From NCBI RefSeq assembly GCF_036884655.1, contig NC_088356.1, positions 12,975,001 through 13,039,000 on the forward strand: DNA of 64,000 bases, in the 5' to 3' direction. The DNA is from Musa acuminata AAA Group. Its lineage: Eukaryota; Streptophyta; Magnoliopsida; Zingiberales; Musaceae. The notes below the pieces were generated by a model. That model was given only the letters and a program-made list of their open reading frames with translations. It was not told where the DNA came from and did not search any database. This document shows positions 22,182-35,300 of this stretch, in pieces (position 1 is the first letter of the stretch; each line of letters starts with the position of its first letter). Both the position numbers and the translations under genes were made by a program.

Positions 22182-24710
22182 ATGAACGCCTCTGTCTATT
22201 CCGCCTCCTTCGCCGTTCTCAAAAGCTCCCTCGCCCTCGCCTTCCCCTCCCCTCCTCTCCGCCTCCGTCACGCCCCCTCCTCCCTTCCTGTTCGCTCCTT
22301 GCAGACGTGTTCTTCGCCCACTCTTCTCGGACCGCCTAGAAGCTCCACCCTGGCGACCGCGCAGCCGCTTCAGCAGGAGGAAGCATCGGACGAGGAGGAG
22401 TTGACGGAAACTGTGCGGCCTTCCGTGGAGCCTTTCCATGATGTGGCCGCGGAGAGGGAGATGAGGTCCTTTCCCTCCCCTGAACTCGAGGTGAAGGAGC
22501 TGGAGGAGCTCCCCGAGCAGTGGAGGCGGTCCAAGATCGCATGGCTCTGCAAGGAACTGCCTTCCTACAAGCACTCTACTTTCGTCAGAATACTCAACGC
22601 CCAGCGCAAGTGGATCACACAGGACGACGCCACGTACGTTACCGTCCACTGCATGAGAATCCGGGAGAACGAAGCCAGCTTCCGGGTTAGTGGTAGCATC
22701 GATCTTCACCTTGCTCACGACGTGTTCGTTTGTATGCCTAAAGCAAATAAATCGCTTGCTTGGACTCTCTGTACTCTTTATTGTCCTCAAGAATCGATTC
22801 TGTAGATGGTCCTTCTTCCGTCTGAAACTGTTGATGGCTGCGTCCAGGTGTACAAATGGATGTCCCAGCAGCACTGGTTCCACTTCGATTTCTCTCTCGC
22901 GACAAAGCTGGCTGATTATTTGGGGAAGGACCGGAAATTCGCAAAATGCCGGGAGATCTTTGATGCTATAATTAATCAAGGTCGTGTGCCCAGCGAGTCC
23001 ACTTTTCACATCTTGACGGTAGCTTATCTGAGTGCTCCCGTCGAAGGCTGCCTTGACGAGGCATGCAGTGTTTACAATAAGATGATTCAGCTGGGTGGTT
23101 ACAGGCCCCGCCTTAGCTTGCATAACTCTCTCTTCCGAGCCCTCGTGAGCCGGTCCGATGGCCGGGGAAAGTACTATCTCAAACAGGCTGAGTTCATCTT
23201 CCACAATATAGTGACTTCTGAATTCGAGGTGCATCAGGATATCTATGCGGGGTTGATCTGGCTCCATAGCTATCAAGACATTATCGACTGGGAAAGAATT
23301 GCAGATCTAAGGCAGGAGATGAAGAATGCCGGTTTCAAGGAGAGCACTGATGTGCTCATTTCCATCATGAGAGCTTGTTCCAAGGCAGGCAATGTAGAGG
23401 AAACTGAAAAGACATGGCTCATGCTTCTTGAGAGTGATTGTAGAATCCCTCCTAAAGCCTTTGTTTATCGCATGGAGGTTTATGCAAAGGTCGGGGAACC
23501 GATGAAATCGTTGGAGATATTTGAAGGGATGAAGAGGCAAAATGAACCTGTCAGTTCTGCTGCATATCTTAAGATCATTGAGGTCATGTCAAAAGCTGAG
23601 GAGACTGAAATAACAGAAACAATTTTTGATGAGTACATTGGAAGCGGAATGAAACCTGTTATGCCTGCTTTCCTCAGTTTGATGTCTATGTACTTTAATT
23701 TGCACTTGCACGACAAGTTGGAAACAGCCTTCTCACGGTGTGCCACTGGATGCTGTCCCAATCGGAGCATCTATAACCTTTACCTGGAATCCTTGGTAAG
23801 GGTTGGTTACCTTGAGAAGGCAGAGGACATATTTAATGAAATACACACAAATGGGATGATCGGTACTAATGCTCGGTCATGTAACGCCATTTTAGACAGC
23901 TATCTTGCTTCAGGAGAGTGTGCTAAAGCTGAAAAGGTCTACGACATAATGCGCCAGAAGAAATATGAAATAGAACCCCGCTCTGTGGAAAGGCTCCAAG
24001 AAGTTCTAAGCTTGAACAGGAAGATAGTTAAGAGAAAAGTAAGCATGAAGCTTGATGAAGAACAGCGTGAGATTTTAGTTGGCTTGCTGCTAGGAGGTGT
24101 GAGAATAGAATCAGATGAGGAGCGGAGGAACCACATAATCCTTTTTGAATTCAGTGAGAACTCCAACATTCACTCGGTTCTGAGAGTGCACATTCATGAA
24201 CGGTTTTATGAGTGGTTAACATTATCAAGTAGGTCTAACGATGATGATAATGAGATGCCGTACCGATTTTCCACCATTGCACATTCCTATTTTGGTTTCT
24301 TTGCCGATCAGTTCTGGCTGAAAGGACGACTGATGATTCCAAAGCTTGTTCATAGATGGCTGTCAGCACGTGTTCTGGCATATTGGTACATGTATGGAGG
24401 CTTGAGATCATCCTCAGGTGATATATTGCTCAGGCTGAAAGGTGGCAGCCGTGAAGACACCGAAAGGATCATCAGGGCATTTCAGGCAAAGTCCTTGGGA
24501 TGCAGAGTCAAGAGGAAAGGAAGAGTGTTTTGGATGGGTTTTCAAGGAACCAATGCTGATATGTTCTGGGAGCTTGTAGAACCATATATTTTGGAGAGTG
24601 TTAAAAGCCTTCTGGTACCAGATGGTTGTCTCTCGGTAAACGGCAAGGAAGAAAGTCAACCTGATGACTCTGATAGCAAATTCGAGACCGATGAGCGGAG
24701 TCCCCATTGA
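22182..24710 (+). CDS. OTP51: OTP51-like plastid PPR protein with LAGLIDADG motifs, 2 exons, 788 aa
   Basis: Exons 22182-22685 and 22848-24710 are joined across a 162-base GT-AG intron (phase 0), giving [11 protein letters not shown] then [11 protein letters not shown]. The first 45 or so residues are rich in Ser, Ala and Arg with few acids, a typical plastid transit peptide. PPR-like helical repeats fill about 200-540, for example [12 protein letters not shown] near 373. Two LAGLIDADG-type motifs follow, [13 protein letters not shown] near 576 and [13 protein letters not shown] near 678, as in the LAGLIDADG_2 domain of OTP51. In Arabidopsis and rice, OTP51 is needed for cis-splicing of ycf3 intron 2 and other plastid group II introns; the same role is inferred. 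The family is thought to bind RNA, not cut DNA. Full length, no break seen. Confidence 0.95.
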
Positions 24711-24755
24711 GAAATCAATGAGATATCCAGAGATCAAATATGAAAGACTGGTAGA

Positions 24756-24761
24756 AATAAA
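24756..24761 (+). terminator. Polyadenylation signal candidate of OTP51
   Basis: AATAAA 46 bases after the stop codon. Plant signals are loose, so this is only a candidate. Confidence 0.35.
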
Positions 24762-27700
24762 TGCCCAACACACTAAATGTAGATTTTGTAAAATATCCTT
24801 TCACTCTATTTAGGTTTGCAGCAAGGCCCATTACGCTATCTGAATATGAAAAGATGATAAAGCTGAATAGGAAAAGGCAAAAGCAAACCAGTTTAAGTTG
24901 ATGTAAGAGTCTTCTTTGCCCGTTTGTGTGGATTCATTTACTCTTTCAAATGAAATTCTCTTTTCCCAAAATGATGTTTGCTTGTTGCCTTTAGCCGATC
25001 GTCATTTTTGCCGCAAAAGTTTCATACTGAATGTTTCCTGCTTTCACTACCATTTGCTGGCTGGCTGGTTTGTACCGCAAAGCTCGTTTTATCTTTTATT
25101 CTCTTTGGTTGGCATATCATTTTGGTGAGATTGATAGCTTACGATCATGTAGCGTTGGTTTTACATGCACTGATCATAAACCGTAAATATTCCAATATAT
25201 GCATACATGTCTTTTGAAAAAAAATTCACTTGTATGTTGGTTCAATACATACATATATATATACATATATTTTCTTATGAAAAAAAAATCAAACTGTAAA
25301 GCGGATGAGATGGTTGGAAATAAAAATTAATAAAGAAAAAACCTTGAATTGAGGCCGACAAAGAATTTGACTGGAGTTGAAAATACATATATATACATTT
25401 TTTTCCTTATTCCTTCATCCATTATACATAGCAACTGTGGTCGGCTGATTGTTTTTCTCACTCTCTTCATCCGTTATAACCCCAAGTGCCTTTTTCTTCT
25501 TGTGAGTCTGTTTGTTTAAGGTGCGAGCGTGTGGCATATCCGTGGGCGACGGAGGACAACAATTCCGATGAGAAGTTTTAGGGGGAGAATATCGCTCTGC
25601 TGCATTCGCCCATTCGCTGACAACAAATAAAAGAAAATAGTCTTTTATTTCGCAAATGTCTTGTGTCCCCTTAAATGAGATAAATGTTTGTTAGAGTTTC
25701 ACGAGCTTCATCCTGCAACAATTAATCACCAGTGAGGATTGATGATTGTTGTATTTTTTAAGTGTTCTTTAGAGAGACTTCAGAAGTATGTAGAGCTTCT
25801 CTACTTGATTACTAGGAGAAATAGAGTATTTGATTTCATTCGTTCTCCCAGTGGTTGAAGAGAATAAAATTACTCAGTTTCGTTCACCTGCTTGAGATAT
25901 ACTCCTTATATCAAGTTGGCTACTTTATTTCACCTCCTCTCTACCTCACAATTCTATAAAAAAAGTATTATCTTTTGAGTAAATCTTTTGAAGATTTGGT
26001 TGTCCTTCTTATGTTATACCCCTTTTTTATTAGTTCTATTGTCTACTCGGTACACTACTATATGTTACCTATTATATATATTACCCAAGTCAACTACTAT
26101 CACATCAATCCAAAGTTCATTATTTTCGACTAACTCAATAAGGAGCCTTAAAAAAAAAGGCCTAATGAAGCTCTCTAATAATCGCCCTTCAACCATGCCT
26201 TTAATATTTGAAGTTTGTCATTGCATTTTTCATTACCTTGACCCCCCGTTCTTAACCAAAGTCTTACTCGTGTGGTACTATAGAGCTTTTTCATACCGAT
26301 AAATCTATTACCTGTTATGTTATATTCATATTCCTTTATTTTCCCTTCATGATCGACAAACCTGCCATTATGACATCATAACAGTCCCTCCTAAATCCAC
26401 CTAAGCCACTCTTGCCATATTATTGCCTCGTCACTCATTTTGACTAATTGCTTCAATACTTCTATGCTCTTTGAGTAATTCATTTTAGTTAATGAAAGAA
26501 AATAGACTAAAATGATTTTCATGACCTCCACTATTATATTGTAGGGTTTATGCTGATTCTATTCTCTATTTGCATCATTTGTAGCAATATTTGCTCATGT
26601 TACCTTGTCCACTAAATTTGAGGCTCTATTAAGCAAAATATGAGCTATTGAAAAATCCACCATCTAGTAACTCTAATCATACCTCTATATGATCGTCTCT
26701 TATGGGATTTATTAGCATGTACTTAGAAGAGCCACCTTTATAGTACCATACCTCATCGACTAATATTTGCAACTTTCATCCGATGAATATCAGGTTGTCT
26801 TTTCGATATTATGGAATGCACTTATTGCCCTTCTTCTCGTAATGTTACTCCCAACTCTAACCATCCTTTAAGATGATCAAGCCCATCATGAGACTTATTG
26901 ATGCATTGCATTATCTTGAACTATTCCACTATGATTTACTATCTTTGCATCGTCTCTTGGTGACATCTTCATAATCTGGTGTTAGAAATTTGAACTAGAA
27001 CCTTTCTTATATGGCCTTTGCTAACATATTATCGTGCCTATATTATTTTGATTATATTTGCTCCTTTGGTGATCAACTTTCATCCATCCAATTTGACCTC
27101 ACAATATCATGCCACCCACAAATGAAGTTTATCTCTTAGCTAATCTATTGCCTAACAAATTTAAAGTTTTTTCTTAACTTTGCTGAAGTTATGGTACCCC
27201 CAATAGGACCCTAGAAATGTGCACAAGTATAATCTTTATTGCATGTTACTTCTCATTGAATCCTCTTGTTGTAATTAGAATATCAATAGTTTGATATATT
27301 CTTTGAAAGTTTTTGTCTTTATGGTCTCTTGCCTTATACGAATGCCTTCCAAATCTAAATCTAACTTTATTATAATGAGTTAAGTCGGATCTCCTTATCT
27401 TAGTTCCTATATTAATTACATTATTGAGATAATATGCACATTGCCTTGAAGGTCTTTTAGATATGACATATGCTGACTCATTCTTCTTCGGAATGAGAAA
27501 ACTAAGAAACAATATGATTTGCTCTTGTCTCTATAAATATTCATGTCCTCTATCATTATCAAAAAAAAAAATGCCACTAGGTTAGTGCTTTCGATCTATG
27601 TTCCATCTTTTTAAGTAGACTCTATAGAGATCGAACCCTTCACTAAGTCCAACACGAATTGCTCCACTCCTTAATTTTTATTGAGATAATAATTAAGTCC

Positions 27701-28393
27701 ATAAGTCATTCCTCCATCGAACCTAATATACACCTTTGTTGGTTTGTTGTGCTTAGGTCTTTGACATTATGTTCGGTCACTCTCCCACATAGTCTCGTAA
27801 AACATTCACCCAAACATCCATTTAGTTTTACGAAGTATCCACCAAAAGCATCACAATGTGCTATACGATGACCCCTTATTGCTTATCGACTACGACAGTC
27901 TTCAAACTTTTTCATGCTTTATCTTTGCTTCCCTTCTCTTTGTCTTGGAAGACCACAACAAGAGTTAAGTGTGCCTCCACTTGAGGTATTTCTTAGAATA
28001 TGCAACTTGTTGCAAAAAAAAGCATCCATATAGTTTTAGACTTATCATTTGGAAACTTGTCCCCTTCTCTTAATATATTTTTCTTTGAAAATCTTAAAGA
28101 CCATGTCACTCTAATCTGAGAACAACTGTGTTGTTTTGCCTTTGTGAATATATTTACTATATTGCAACAGTTCATCAATGCAGTCCTCTGTTATGCCAAT
28201 AATGCTCAGCAAAATATTGTTGTATGATTTTGGATCTCGTATCCTTTTCTCCATAATCTTAAGTTTTAATCATCTTGGGATGATCACCTAGCCCTTAACT
28301 CACATCCGATGTTAAGTTGTCAATTCTCTTCACCTTCTAAGTACTTGCATGAATTATTTGGATGACACCAAATAATTCTTCTCTGACTAGTAC

Positions 28394-28531
28394 AGTCGCA
28401 TCCTTAAGCTAAGTTGATAACATCACACTATAATGACATCAAACCATAGTACTAGTCGCATCCTTAAGCTAAGTTGATAACATCACACTATAATGATGAT
28501 AACATCACACTATAATGACATCAAATCATAG
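28394..28531. repeat. 60-base tandem duplication with a third partial copy
   Basis: A 43-base identical stretch starting AGTCGCATCCTTAAGC lies at 28394-28436 and 28454-28496, 60 bases apart. A shortened third copy (GATAACATCACACTATAATG) follows to about 28531. Confidence 0.85.
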
Positions 28532-28692
28532 CTCAAACTCAACCATTCCAACCGCCGTCCATATCCGTGTTCTTTCATCATACTCATCCTATGGTTTTGT
28601 GGTCCCTCACCATGTTTACAGAGTGTTTGTTGTTTTGTGCTTGCCCTACTATGTAACCAACCATCACGTGTTTAATTGATTTTGTCTTTGGA

Positions 28693-28723
28693 GGGGTGTC
28701 ATGTCTAGCTTGTATGACACCCC
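28693..28723. repeat. Perfect 10-bp hairpin
   Basis: GGGGTGTCAT and ATGACACCCC flank an 11-base loop. No U-run follows and no gene ends here, so it is not called a terminator. Confidence 0.8.
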
Positions 28724-28847
28724 TGCGACAACCACTTGCAAACGGTCAACCTCCCTAAAACTAAAACACTAAAATGTACGAACAAAATATTATCATTGCT
28801 CATCAAAGCGTAATTCAAAATTGCACAAGCATATCTCAATAAAATAC

Positions 28848-28853
28848 TTTATT
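28848..28853 (-). terminator. Polyadenylation signal candidate of the CCR4-like gene
   Basis: AATAAA on the minus strand, about 480 bases after the stop codon at 29337. Between them no other coding signal is seen, so 28848-29336 is probably the 3' untranslated region. Confidence 0.35.
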
Positions 28854-29336
28854 TGAGAACTAAAATGGATACATTTTACTTGGGAATGTTTGGTATCAAG
28901 CCTACTGCAAGGCCCAGACATGCTACCTAAGATATGAATAAATCAAAATGATGAACAGCTGCACAGATAAAACTTCATGAGCTGCAAGCCTACGTGAACT
29001 GTCCATGGCAATGAGCTCAGATGCACTGCAGGCTGACTCGACCGATTTCAGCCGAAACCAGGTTGGACAACTTGGCCCATGTCCTTCAAGAAAACATCAG
29101 CAAGCATGCGTTACTTCGACTTGCAAAAGTCCATGCATCATCTGTAAATCATGCCTCACACAAGGATGGGGGGATGCTGTCTGCCAAAACAAATGGCTGA
29201 CAAATAAATCAACTACGTCCAGACAACACCATTTGGATGCGCATATATTACCAGTGAAATTACATTAGGTGGAGACAGCATATGCCAAATGTTGTTCTCT
29301 ACCATCCATTTCAACTCAATGAAGTACATATTTTTG

Positions 29337-32300
29337 TCATGGACTTTGAAGGACCGAAAAATCGGCACCAATTGGTAGATGATCGCTAGGATGGTGGTGA
29401 TTGGGCAGTCCACCAATTACATCAGCAGATTCAGGCCCAGGCACTTCTAGCAGGCTCACTGCTCTCAGGCGGCTACCTGACAAAAAAATATAATCCAGTG
29501 TTCCCGTAAAGTCAGGGGTACAGTTTGTGAATGTTGGCTCCCCTCCATGTGCCGCGTAAAGACTACGCAATTGGATAGGTGCAACTTCTGAAGCTGATAC
29601 AAGGTACCGATAGACCTGAAGGGAAGCGTGAAACATGTGATTTTATAGATATTTGAAACACAAAAGATCATCGATTATATGAATACCACTATAGAAATAA
29701 ACTACTAACAGTTGATACTGTGATTCATCCACCAAACATACAATGACATGTTTCTGAAAAGCAGGTACTAACACATATCTAATTTATTCATCATAGTAGA
29801 CTGGCAACAGTAAAAGCACATATGAAATATGTGAACATGGCTTCATAGGGTTTTCATCATTCACAAACCTTTTTTACTATTGGCAATCCCGTTATTATTG
29901 ACAGTCCCTTAAAAAAATATATATACTATTTTACTATTTACAACCCCATTTTTACTAATCCAACCTTTTTTTCTTTCCCCACAACCATTTATTTCATTTG
30001 CTCGCTGTCAATGCCACTCGCTACCGACGCTGCTCGCCACCCCCTTCAACCCCTCTTTGCTCGCTGCTAATGTCGTCAATGCCCCCCCGATGCTTGCCGT
30101 AGGTGTAGTCAGAAGCGGCACCACTTGTTGTCTCTCCGCTAGTTGTCGACATCGCTTGCCGCCCCCTCCAACGTCACTCTCCGATGACCCGGCGCCTCTC
30201 CACTTGCTGTCAATGCCCCCTCCAGTGTCTACATCCATAGATCCCTCAACTTTTCTATGAACACTGTGATCCTCCGTCGTGCCGGCCGCCTGCTCTTCTC
30301 CTTCGTCTCCTCTGCAGCCCCTTCCAAAGAAGCCTCCAACGTTGCGGGGGTGTCTAGGTAGTCAGACTCCGACGACCACCCAAACAATTAGGCCCACCAA
30401 CTGTTGCTGCTTCCGCCAACAGCCCTCGTGAGGGTCGTCCACCCCCATGGCCAGCCCCCGTGCTAACTCGGATCAGTGTCGGCCAGATCGAACAGGAAGA
30501 AGAAGGCATTTATGTCCATAAATATCCATTTGCATAGGGATATTTTAGGAACATTAAAATTTTTTAAAAGGATTGTAAATAGTAAAAAGGGGGTTGCGAA
30601 TAGAAATCTCTTTCATCAAATATTAAATTCCAAGTTTTTCACTCTATTGAGAGGTGGGAAGAATGTTTGTAAACCTATTATCATAGTGCCTTGAGGCCTC
30701 CACTTCCAGAAAAATTGAGAAACTGCATCTGTGGTTATCAAAATCTGCAGACACAAAGTTTAAATGCTACCAAAACTTTGTACAAAACATTATGTTTTCA
30801 TCGTCATCATCATTGTTGTCATTGTCATAGTTCCGCAATGTTTGTATAATATGAATTAAGAAGGTTGTTAGAGTACATCACTCCATCTAAAGCCTGTCTA
30901 TCTTTCCCCTGGTTTATTCTTCTTAGTTCTTTGGCTTCATACGCTCTTTTTAAGGGCAATCTCTACAATATTAATCAGATCCACAGAAGTCTGTGTTTTC
31001 ATTGTTGACCAGTGTCCCAGTGTTCTTCTTTCTTCACTTTTTCTTCCCCATACTTCCACTTCGTTTTTGCATAAATCTTGTGTTATTTCTTATAGATCAA
31101 TGTCCTTTCATGATCCACTTTTCTTCCCCTCAGAAACTTTCTATGACCAAAATTAAATGATCTTTTCAGGAAAAAGGTTAATTATTATTCAATTTAGTAT
31201 CAGGAAGGTTCTTCTTGCGTGACTAATTAGACAAACACTAAGCTAACACCTTGGTAAAGTATTGAAAGACATTAAAAGGTCACAATCCAATGACAACTTG
31301 AGGCAAACAAAAAAAAGCAACCAGATCATAAGACCATTGTAAGATAGTAGATAGACCACCTAACAAAAAAGAACCGTTGTTAATCTAGCTATATTTTTGT
31401 TGGCTACAACATATTTAACTTGGAAGAGTGTGACGGCAAAATAAGTATCAATGATGTTGAATCTGATAATCCTGCCTGACAAATTGAACTTAGAAAACCA
31501 AGTTTGAAGTTTGAATACAGCAATCCTGCTAGAGGAGCTGTAGTTTAGTAAATGAAAAACGAAAGCTAATATTTAGTCCTGGTTTTCCTTTTTATACTAG
31601 TGAGCTTTCTTTGAAGCAAAAGGCCAAGGCCCATAGAATCTCTATTTCAGTGTGTAATCGGCTTAGATCTCCTAAATATTATGCATCTGGATATCAGTCA
31701 ACTGTAGATATGATTCATATAAAATTAGAATTTTTATTCCAAAATTGGACAGAATTGCTGCTGTACTTGTCCAGCACTCCTCGCTTCTCTATTTCCATCT
31801 ATTTTTCTAAAAAACCAACATATCCTTGTTAGCATAGAGGGATGAGGAAAGAAAAACATACAATAAGAATTGTCATTTTCTGGTTTTACTTGACTTGCAA
31901 ATAGCAGTCAATGTGGATCGACGAGAACTTCAAAAAGTGAAATGAGCAGAAGCATAATAACCAAAAATACACTGAAACTAATCAGCTTAATTCACAAGTT
32001 GTTATGATCAATGGTAGCCTGATAAAATAAAGAACTCACGGAACCCATCTACATATTACAATTTTAATGGAAAACCTTTTCTCATAGTTCTAAATCATCA
32101 TTTTGCAGATTAAGCAAATACAATAGCAAGGCAAAACAGAGAGACTATAACTAAATTATACCGCAGAGACTCTTACCAGACTTCACTATCAGGATGGGAA
32201 AGTAGTTACATTAAGCTATATAGTCTAAACAAGAAATAAAAGGTAATGCAAACTAACCTCGTCTCCAGGAGTAGAATTAAAATCACCTGCAACAAGCACT

Positions 32301-35300
32301 GAAGGTATACAAGTGAACTTATTTGAAACAAGTTCTTTAAACTGCGAAAGCCGGGATAGAAGGTACTTCACTTGTGCAAGCTTTATATCAGCCCAATTTG
32401 GATCCCTGCAAAACCAGGACTTGAACATGTTAATCGAAATTCCGAGTACCATAAAACAAATTCAAGCAAGTGGTTCTTACTTTCCAGAAAATAATGACAA
32501 CAATAAAAAAGTTCTTACTTTTCAGAAAATAATTACAACAAAAAAATGTACAAAAATTTGTCCAAAATAGAATTTCTACATCAAAAGTCAATAAAATCAG
32601 ACAAACAAGATGAGGTACTGGTAAGAATCATAAGACAGCCCATAATTTCATGAACAACTGGCGATAAAAGTAAAGTTTGTTCACCAATAAATGTGAGTAT
32701 TTGCCACAACAATAATGTGATTTGATGAATCATTTAGCTGAAATGCTGCTAGTAAACCCACACAGTCACGTTTTAATCTCACATGTGGATCGTCAGATTG
32801 GTGCTTCCTTGATAACTCTGAAAACAATTACAACAAAATTAGGCCGTCACGTAATTAAGTCCGAAAGGGATTTAATACCCATGAGAGATTTTATGTTGAA
32901 CTAGTCAGTCAAATAAGCTAGCATAACAAATCAAGAGCATAAATATAAGATGAAAAACAGATCAATGAATGACAAATTAGCAAAGTTTGCAAGCTAGTAG
33001 CAAATGAACAATCATCTAGTACCAGAATCTCAATCATGCTCATTTGTATGAGAGCTCGTTTAAGTGAAAGACTATAACATAGTTACAACTCACTGCACAA
33101 CAGAGAATCACTAGATCTTAGAGCAATCGATACTTCTCTACAAGTGACGAGATGCATCAACTTTGAAATGGTTTGCTCTAGCCAATTCTGCCTCAAGTTC
33201 ATAGCAAACCAAGAATACAATGAAAACAAGTTAACAATTACGATCCAAGAAGCTATATGAACAAGAATGCTAATGATGAAGTTAGTCAATGAGTGTTAGT
33301 GCCAGAAGAGGAAAAAGACCAAATAAACAATCTTGTACTCACGGTTGGCTGCGTATTGTAAATGTAAATGATGACATGAAGAGGTCTCTTTGCAAACTAG
33401 GGGCTATCTAAAGGACAAAGTCAACAGCCCAGTCCCGGTCTTAGAATTAGAAGACTCGAGGACCAAATACTTTAAAGGTGCTTCTAGTTCTCAGATGTGC
33501 TTCTGGATTCTAAAGCCTGACAAGCAAAAAAAAAAGAGTGCCGACATGAAAGGCACGATGCGTAGCTAAAGAATGCCAGTCACTGGTTGACTACAAATAC
33601 CAGGTAATGCCCCAAGCAAGGCACACAGGGCAGCATAATTGGACACTGAAATGCAATCTAACAAGAATTGTTGTTTAGTGTACTACGTACCACATTGGTG
33701 GTTCATTTCATGTACTTGTACTGTATTGGGTGTTGAATGAAACTGATGTTCCAACCATGACAAACAGCACAAATCTCCTACCAACTGGTATTTAAGCCAA
33801 TCATATTAACAAGGGTCCAGTGGCACACCCACAGCATGACAGTACATCTACAGGTACTCGGATGGACCGACACAGAAACTCATGCAATCTAGTACAGACA
33901 CTTCCATGGTCATTGCATGAAGTTTCATAGGAGCTCAATATTCATAAATTTTCTATTATGATTATACTCAATCATGCAGATTCCAAAATTTCAAAGAATT
34001 AAAGACAATACGTATATATATGTGTAATCTCTGTGTGTGTGAGAATGAGTCCATGTTCATCAAAAAGAACGCAAAGAGATAACAGCATGAGATAAATTTA
34101 ATGCAACAGTTTTTAAAACAAACTAAAGCTTCAAATCAATTAAAATGACTTTAAAGAATCAGAGAACCTTCTATTGGTGCATCCCTAGTTTCAAGATCCA
34201 ATACTTTGTTGTTCCCTATCTCATTTAGGGCACTCGCACAATTAACAAGATCATTATAATCAATTTCCTCCATTTGGAGCAACTGTGCACTGCAAAAAAA
34301 GCAAATGGTTGCACTAGTTCAGACCATAATATAGGATAAAAGAATAGGAGTTTAAGAAGAAAGAGGTGTCATTAATTTTACATAGGCTAAATGAATTATT
34401 CCTCCAACCAGTTAGGAAACCAAATAAAAAGCTGCACCAGCAAAAAAATTTCTCCAGTATTTATATAACCATAGAGGAGTTTTAGACTACGTATTTCCTC
34501 GTTCCTGTCACCATCTACAAGAATTCTTGTATTACATTTTCTTGCTTTCTTTTCAATATGAATCGTGTGTAACACACTGCCAAAAAGAGTACTGACCTTC
34601 ATTAAACCATCAAGTTTAAAAATAAGAAAATTATGCTAATTTCCAAGTACTGCTTGCTGATAACTTCTATTTAACCTTTCGAATGGTATAGCCTTCCTGC
34701 AAATTCCTAAATGCACTCAGATAGAGGCACTACATTCTAATATTACTAATTATATAGAGAGTTGCATAAACAATGTAGCTGATTTGATATACACACATAT
34801 CTTTGAAAATACAGTTTAATTATGAAATATGTTTCTCATAGTTTTCAAATAAACACATTGACTCATGTGATATGTGCATTATAAGTGCATTGGACTCCAT
34901 ATATCCATCACATAAGAGCATGTTACATGATATACTAACATGTTAATCAAGTAAAATAAGAAGTACCTTTCCTTTAACAAAAAAAACTATCAACAAGCAA
35001 TATTTGCAATCCTCTTTACAAGTCATACTAATCTAGAGTCCGAAAATTTTATAAAATTTTCATCGAGAAAAACTATAAAAAACAACAATGAACTGAACCA
35101 ATAAAGGTATAAATCATAGATGTACATAAATTAGTTTGAAGATAGGAAAACAAGCTGGCTATTGTAGTTACTGAATCTCAAACAACTAAAGGGAAAACAA
35201 TCCTCTATCTGGGTCATTATCTTTCATGGTATGCAAAAAATTGTGGAGATGATATTACTAGTGTTAAGGATTACAAAACTGACACATGCTGAGTTCTGAT

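Larger units (their letters stand above)
24762..28847. other. AT-rich intergenic region without a recognisable gene
   Basis: About 4.1 kb. Scattered open frames (for example 25988-26302 and the complement of 27246-27512) show no domain. The text resembles a very old decayed repeat, but I could not assign a class. It contains a tandem duplication (28394-28531) and a hairpin (28693-28723). Confidence 0.5.

Noticed and set aside
22113..23276. 387-residue open frame antisense to OTP51
   Set aside because: It lies opposite the OTP51 exons and intron, has no domain, and its composition follows from the GC-rich opposite strand.
25500..25620. Possible LTR edge with a purine-rich run (GGGGGAGAATATC)
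   Set aside because: No partner LTR, primer site or coding remnant could be tied to it.
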